This document shows positions 60,659-64,000 of a stretch of DNA of 64,000 bases, one piece after another. Origin of the DNA: RUG420 sp045642465 (GTDB lineage: Bacteria > Bacillota > Clostridia > Oscillospirales > Acutalibacteraceae); assembly GCA_045642465.1 (NCBI GenBank), contig JAZUIY010000016.1:496001-560000 (forward strand), written 5' to 3'. Every line of letters starts with the position of its first letter. Within the stretch, counting starts at the first letter, position 1. A program made the translations under genes and the position numbers. Under the pieces are notes generated by a model, which was given only the letters and a program-made list of their open reading frames with translations, did no database searches and had not been told where the DNA came from.

Positions 60659-61657
60659 ATGACAAAACAAAAGAAAGACTGGCTGGCCGTAGCCCTATTT
60701 CTCCTGGTCTTCGGCATTCTGCTTTTCATCGCTTCCAACTATGACTTGCAAATCAGTCAGTTCCTGACACGACACACCTTAGAAGGTCAAACCTACATAA
60801 CCAACGACAATTCCTTTGCCGTGCTCATGGAAATCATCGGGCCGGAACCTTCCCCGCTTTTATTAGAATTGGCCTTCTCTATCCTCTTTTGGTATGCGAT
60901 TTACTTCTGGCAAGGATTCAAAAAGTATTTCTTTTCCGGACTCTTTAGTTTATGCACCGTTGCTGCCAACTACTACATGGCCTTCGACGTACTAAACTAC
61001 GTCCGTCAGCATTTATATTTAAATCCTGACCCGGACTACGCCAACGGCAATTGGCTTATGGTCTTTTATCTGACTGCTTCCATCTTCTTAACGGTTTTGG
61101 ATTTCTTAGCAGCTAAGAACCTGTCAAAAGAAACCGTTCGCAAGTTGTTCCGGTTTGCCATTGCCTCCATTCTCTTAGTTGCCATTCCAAACACAATTAT
61201 CAACTTAGGCATCAAGAGCTATGTAGGCCGTATCCGCTACCGTGCCATGAACATGTATCCAACAGATGAGCTCTACGGCTTCACCGCTTATGCCACCTGG
61301 CACGAGCATAACGGCCAATGGCTGGATGATGTTCAAATGACCAGCCACTTCGGTAACACCGATGTACTGAAATCCTTCCCATCCGGTCACACCGCATCCA
61401 CCGGCATGTTTTATGCCCTCATCATGCTCATTGATGCCTTGGGAATTCAGAACAAAAAAACCAAAGCCTTCCTTTGGATTCTGCCAATTGCCTTGACCGG
61501 CTGCGTTGCTGTTGGCCGCATTATGGTTGGTGCCCACTTCATGTCCGACGTTCTCATCGGCGGCACCTTCTCCTTCCTCACCATGCTGCTCCTCCGGGAA
61601 CTCATCGTAAACCATTGCGCCAACTTTAAAGCCTTATTTGGAAAAGATTCAAAATAA
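60659..61657 (+). CDS. PAP2-superfamily membrane phosphatase
   Basis: 332 residues with about six membrane segments and a PAP2 active site: Lys-x6-Arg in KSYVGRIRYR, PSGHTAS and R-x5-H-x3-D in GRIMVGAHFMSDVLIG. The Arg-Tyr in place of the Arg-Pro of the first motif is unusual. Family members dephosphorylate lipid phosphates such as undecaprenyl pyrophosphate or phosphatidylglycerol phosphate. Start ATG 60659 after GAAAGGGTATCCT. It is convergent with lgt, which ends inside their shared terminator. Confidence 0.87.
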   Translation: MTKQKKDWLAVALFLLVFGILLFIASNYDLQISQFLTRHTLEGQTYITNDNSFAVLMEIIGPEPSPLLLELAFSILFWYAIYFWQGFKKYFFSGLFSLCTVAANYYMAFDVLNYVRQHLYLNPDPDYANGNWLMVFYLTASIFLTVLDFLAAKNLSKETVRKLFRFAIASILLVAIPNTIINLGIKSYVGRIRYRAMNMYPTDELYGFTAYATWHEHNGQWLDDVQMTSHFGNTDVLKSFPSGHTASTGMFYALIMLIDALGIQNKKTKAFLWILPIALTGCVAVGRIMVGAHFMSDVLIGGTFSFLTMLLLRELIVNHCANFKALFGKDSK

Positions 61658-61684
61658 AAAAGGCCTCCACTTAAGTGGAGGTCT
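61650..61684. terminator. Bidirectional terminator overlapping the lgt stop
   Basis: CCTCCACTT-AAGTGGAGG with T runs on both sides (TCTTCTTATTTTT plus; TTTTTTATTTTG minus). The stem contains the lgt stop codon and lies 7 bp after the PAP2 stop. Confidence 0.85.
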
Positions 61685-62459
61685 TCTTATTTTTCATCAG
61701 ATAAATGACAAAGCCAACACCCAAAGCAATCAGCAACATAGATACATACTGGTTGCTTGTAAATGGGCCAAACATGGTTCTTGGGTCCCCTCTAAGGAAT
61801 TCCATAATGAACCGGCCAATGCCATAGAAAATTGGATAAAGACAAGTAATGATACCCTTTGGTAACAATTTGTCCGGATGTACTTCATTGTACTTCTTTC
61901 GGTAGGCTGTGAACCAAAGCATCAGAGCAAATAAAATCCAGTCTCCAAATGCGGAAAACAGCTGGGTTGGCAACAGGTTTACGCCGGATGGAGCCATACT
62001 GTCCATTGGGAAAAACACCCCAATTTCACTATCTGTCGGCATACCATAACAGCAGCCGGCCAGGAAGCAACCAATTCGGCCAAATCCTTGGGCTAACGGA
62101 ATCTGCGGAATAATGATGTCGGAATAATCCAAAAGGGAAACCTTAGCCAGTTTGCCCCGAAGCAAACCAACAACGACACCTAAAATAATACCGCCATAAA
62201 CCACATATCCTTCTGTATTCAGCATGGATAACGGGTCGTGAATGAACTCCTTGAAGTTGGCAATCCAGAAGGTTAATTTGGCACCCAAAAGGCCAAAGAT
62301 TAAGCCCCAAAGTGTCATACTAAAAGTTAAATCGGAATCCAGTCCATTGTTCTTTGCCCGACGGCAGGATAAGTAAATGGCAAGGACTGCACCGATTGCA
62401 ATCATAAGACCGTAACCATAAATGGTAAACGGACCTACGGTGAACAAAACGTTATGCAT
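61671..62459 (-). CDS. lgt: Prolipoprotein diacylglyceryl transferase Lgt
   Basis: Adds a diacylglyceryl group to the lipobox cysteine. 262 residues with seven membrane segments. The Lgt signature GRIGCFLAGCCYGMPT near residue 137, plus the N-terminal Y-G-x2-I block (FTIYGYGLMIAIGAV), are seen. ATG 62459 after AAAGGAGAACGCT. Convergent with PAP2 and divergent from the unknown membrane protein at 62582. Confidence 0.95.
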   Translation of the reverse strand: MHNVLFTVGPFTIYGYGLMIAIGAVLAIYLSCRRAKNNGLDSDLTFSMTLWGLIFGLLGAKLTFWIANFKEFIHDPLSMLNTEGYVVYGGIILGVVVGLLRGKLAKVSLLDYSDIIIPQIPLAQGFGRIGCFLAGCCYGMPTDSEIGVFFPMDSMAPSGVNLLPTQLFSAFGDWILFALMLWFTAYRKKYNEVHPDKLLPKGIITCLYPIFYGIGRFIMEFLRGDPRTMFGPFTSNQYVSMLLIALGVGFVIYLMKNKKTST

Positions 62460-62525
62460 AGCGTTCTCCTTTTTGTAATCTGCTTTCTATTATAATGCAC
62501 CTGTCAATTTTGCTGGTTTGCTACT

Positions 62526-62553
62526 TTGCAAAAGTAAGGATTTCCTTTACAAT
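62526..62553 (+). promoter_or_regulatory. Promoter of the unknown membrane protein gene
   Basis: TTGCAA (62526-62531), 16-bp spacer, TACAAT (62548-62553), 29 bp before the ATG at 62582. Confidence 0.55.
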
Positions 62554-62581
62554 AATATAGAAATAAGGAGGATTTTTTATT

Positions 62582-63277
62582 ATGCGCAACTTTTTAATGA
62601 AGTACTGCAGCAAGCTGCTTTGGGTAGTAACTGCACTGGAACTTTATATGCTGGTTATCTTAATTGCCAAATTCAAGAAAACCAAGAATTTGCTTTATTT
62701 ACTGGCAGGACTGGTTACTTTCGGTTTGTTCTATGACGCTCTCATCCTTTCTTTGGGAACCGTAGTGAAAGAATCTAACCTTTTAAAGAAAGTCAGCCAA
62801 ATCCGTTTCATCAGCCACGGTGCTCTCATTCCTTTGATCTTCCCAATCTGCAAAGAAGCATTGGATTTAGATAAGAAAAAGAGCTACTTCGTATGGGCCT
62901 TCACCGCCATCATTTCCATCCTTGGCATTGCAGAAGGCAAATCCACCGTTTTAGAGTTTAAAGAAATTGCCAACGTTCGCCGCTACACTGCCGGCGAAGG
63001 CACCCCAAAGTGGGCTGAAGGCGTTTCCAACATTCTCTCCTTCGGTACCGTACTCCCGTTAATGGCTACCGGTGCTTACGTATGGAAGAAAGAAAAGACT
63101 CCAAAGCTCTTCCTTTCCGGTTTCTTGATGTTCTTCTTCTCTGCCATTGGCCCAGCCACCGGCAACGTTGACCTGCTCTTCTTTATCTCCATGGCAGGCG
63201 AACTCCTGATGATCTACTTCTTCGGCGCCTACGCTGACCACAAAGAAGCCCTGAAGGACAAGAACAACTCATTTTGA
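62582..63277 (+). CDS. Uncharacterised integral membrane protein
   Basis: 231 residues with about seven hydrophobic segments (for example 13-30, 37-58, 79-90, 101-117, 149-167, 174-190, 199-215). Polar residues buried near segment ends: FYDALILSLG (about 50-59) and RFISHGALIPLIF (about 77-89). I do not recognise a family. It resembles in size and topology the two Pyr4-like proteins but I see no shared motif. Strong ribosome site AAGGAGGATTTTTTATT, promoter and terminator: a monocistronic gene. Neighbours: lgt and an FAD-dependent enoate-reductase-like gene. Confidence 0.8.
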   Translation: MRNFLMKYCSKLLWVVTALELYMLVILIAKFKKTKNLLYLLAGLVTFGLFYDALILSLGTVVKESNLLKKVSQIRFISHGALIPLIFPICKEALDLDKKKSYFVWAFTAIISILGIAEGKSTVLEFKEIANVRRYTAGEGTPKWAEGVSNILSFGTVLPLMATGAYVWKKEKTPKLFLSGFLMFFFSAIGPATGNVDLLFFISMAGELLMIYFFGAYADHKEALKDKNNSF

Positions 63278-63331
63278 GAAGCTGCATCTCAAGAATTATT
63301 ACGTACGAAAAAAAAGAACTATAAAAAAAGA

Positions 63332-63358
63332 AGACACCTCAAACGAGGTGTCTTTTTT
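63332..63358. terminator. Terminator between convergent genes
   Basis: AGACACCTC-AAAC-GAGGTGTCT, 9-bp perfect stem, TTTTTT on the plus strand and a T-rich minus strand (TTCTTTTTTT). It ends both the membrane protein gene and the FAD reductase gene. Confidence 0.92.
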
Positions 63359-63363
63359 ATTAT

Positions 63364-63999
63364 TTAAATCTTCTTTGCTACATCCCAAGCGTTCCAAATA
63401 ACGGTTCTCAAGTTACCAACCTTGTTGGCATCACCAATAATATGAACGTTGCTTGCTTTTTCAGCAATTGGAGCTGGGTTGTAACCAACAGAATAGATTA
63501 CGCTGTCACATGGAATCTTCATGTTGTCACCGTTGGCAGTTTCAATGATGACACCGTTATCGGTAATTTCCTTGGACTTGGTATTCAGATAGACAGGAAC
63601 GTTATTGGTCTTGAAATAGTCACGAAGGAAGCTGGTGTTGGCAAGACAAAGATTCTTTACGCACATCAGGTCATCCATCATTTCAATCACAACCGGTTTC
63701 TTGCCCTTTCTGTGAAGGTCATAAGCAATTTCACAGCCGGTAAGACCGCCGCCAATGACTACAACGGTGTCGCCCACGTCTTTCTTGCCAAGCAAGTAGT
63801 CACAGGCATCCATGGCTCTCTCAGCCCCTGGAATTGGCAGTTTCTTAGCAGTAGAACCGGTGGCAATGATGTATTCGTCGGCATCAATGTCCTTAATGTC
63901 TTTTACTTCGGTATTCAGATGAACTTCAATACCTGCCTGTTCCACCTGTCGCTTTTCCCAAGCAATGAGCTTCTTGTCATGTTCTTTAAAGTCTGGTGC
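63364..63999 (-). CDS. FAD-dependent oxidoreductase, C-terminal part (enoate/2,4-dienoyl-CoA reductase type), partial
   Basis: 212 residues of an open frame running off the right edge. The layout is the C-terminal pyridine-nucleotide-disulphide-reductase part of FadH/BaiCD/enoate reductases: VEQAGIEVHLNTEVKDI, ATGSTAKKLPIPG, the NAD(P)H site VIGGGLTGCEIAYDLH, and the FAD-closing HIIGDANKVGNLRTVIWNAWDVAKKI. The N-terminal flavin TIM barrel and iron-sulphur cluster must lie outside the window, so the substrate cannot be named. It would use NAD(P)H to reduce a carbon-carbon double bond. Ends at a terminator shared with the convergent gene. Confidence 0.85.
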   Translation of the reverse strand, partial: APDFKEHDKKLIAWEKRQVEQAGIEVHLNTEVKDIKDIDADEYIIATGSTAKKLPIPGAERAMDACDYLLGKKDVGDTVVVIGGGLTGCEIAYDLHRKGKKPVVIEMMDDLMCVKNLCLANTSFLRDYFKTNNVPVYLNTKSKEITDNGVIIETANGDNMKIPCDSVIYSVGYNPAPIAEKASNVHIIGDANKVGNLRTVIWNAWDVAKKI

Positions 64000-64000
64000 T

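Overview
The window reads as an ordinary, gene-dense piece of a low-to-mid GC Bacillota chromosome, most likely an anaerobic member of Clostridia or a close neighbour. The basis is strong AGGAGG ribosome-binding sites with some TTG and GTG starts, rho-independent terminators after most transcription units, a reverse rubrerythrin beside a Fur/PerR-type regulator, a HemZ-type radical SAM protein, a glutamine synthetase/ANTAR pair, and a purine cluster with single-polypeptide PurL and a split PurH. A YabO-DivIC-YabR block without YabP and YabQ hints at a non-sporulating lineage. No species can be named from the sequence alone.

Layout. 1-2750 (-): asd-dapA-dapB, the aspartate-to-lysine/DAP branch (dapB is cut by the window edge only a residue or so before its end). 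2864-5525 (+): queA-tgt-yajC. 5652-10681: an accessory-looking island with two paralogous integral membrane proteins that resemble Pyr4/PaxB-type terpene cyclases, a tocopherol-cyclase-like soluble protein, a TetR regulator with a palindromic operator, a tyrosine recombinase and an AT-rich intergenic stretch carrying a previously unannotated 49-bp tandem repeat. 10805-13985 (-): radA-glnA-ANTAR regulator. 14058-18762 (-): lipid kinase, rRNA methyltransferase, an unpaired fumarase alpha subunit, YabR-like S1 protein, DivIC, RqcP and HU. 18837-27013 (-): recJ-relA-MBL hydrolase-hemZ-MurJ/SpoVB-like flippase. 27140-27215 (-): tRNA-Ala(GGC). 27327-28726: small zinc-ribbon protein, reverse rubrerythrin and PerR/Fur with a strong operator. 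28842-33075 (-): argC-argJ-argB-argD. 33260-43560 (-): tyrS, then the asp23-nusB-TsaD paralogue-xseA-xseB-dxs-tlyA-nadK-argR-recN operon, which lacks the ispA usually found between xseB and dxs. 43698-46424 (+): a large YfhO-family membrane protein. 46477-55586 (-): purE-purM-purN-IMP cyclohydrolase-AICAR transformylase-purD-purL. 55743-59959 (-): ilvE, amidohydrolase, DNA polymerase IV, alpha/beta hydrolase. 60112-63999: small secreted/anchored protein, PAP2 phosphatase, lgt, an unknown multi-pass membrane protein and the C-terminal half of an FAD-dependent enoate/dienoyl reductase.

How it works together: most of the window is core anabolism (lysine/DAP, arginine, purine, isoprenoid precursor, queuosine) and information processing. 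The part most worth attention is 5.6-10.7 kb. The two membrane proteins keep an acidic residue in an N-I-S-W-E motif and another in a M-D-x-F-Y motif, at the places where the fungal membrane terpene cyclases have their catalytic Glu and Asp, and one of them is co-transcribed with a tocopherol-cyclase-like protein. This suggests an uncharacterised bacterial polyprenyl/terpenoid-cyclising locus. That assignment rests on remembered motif similarity and was not tested by a search.
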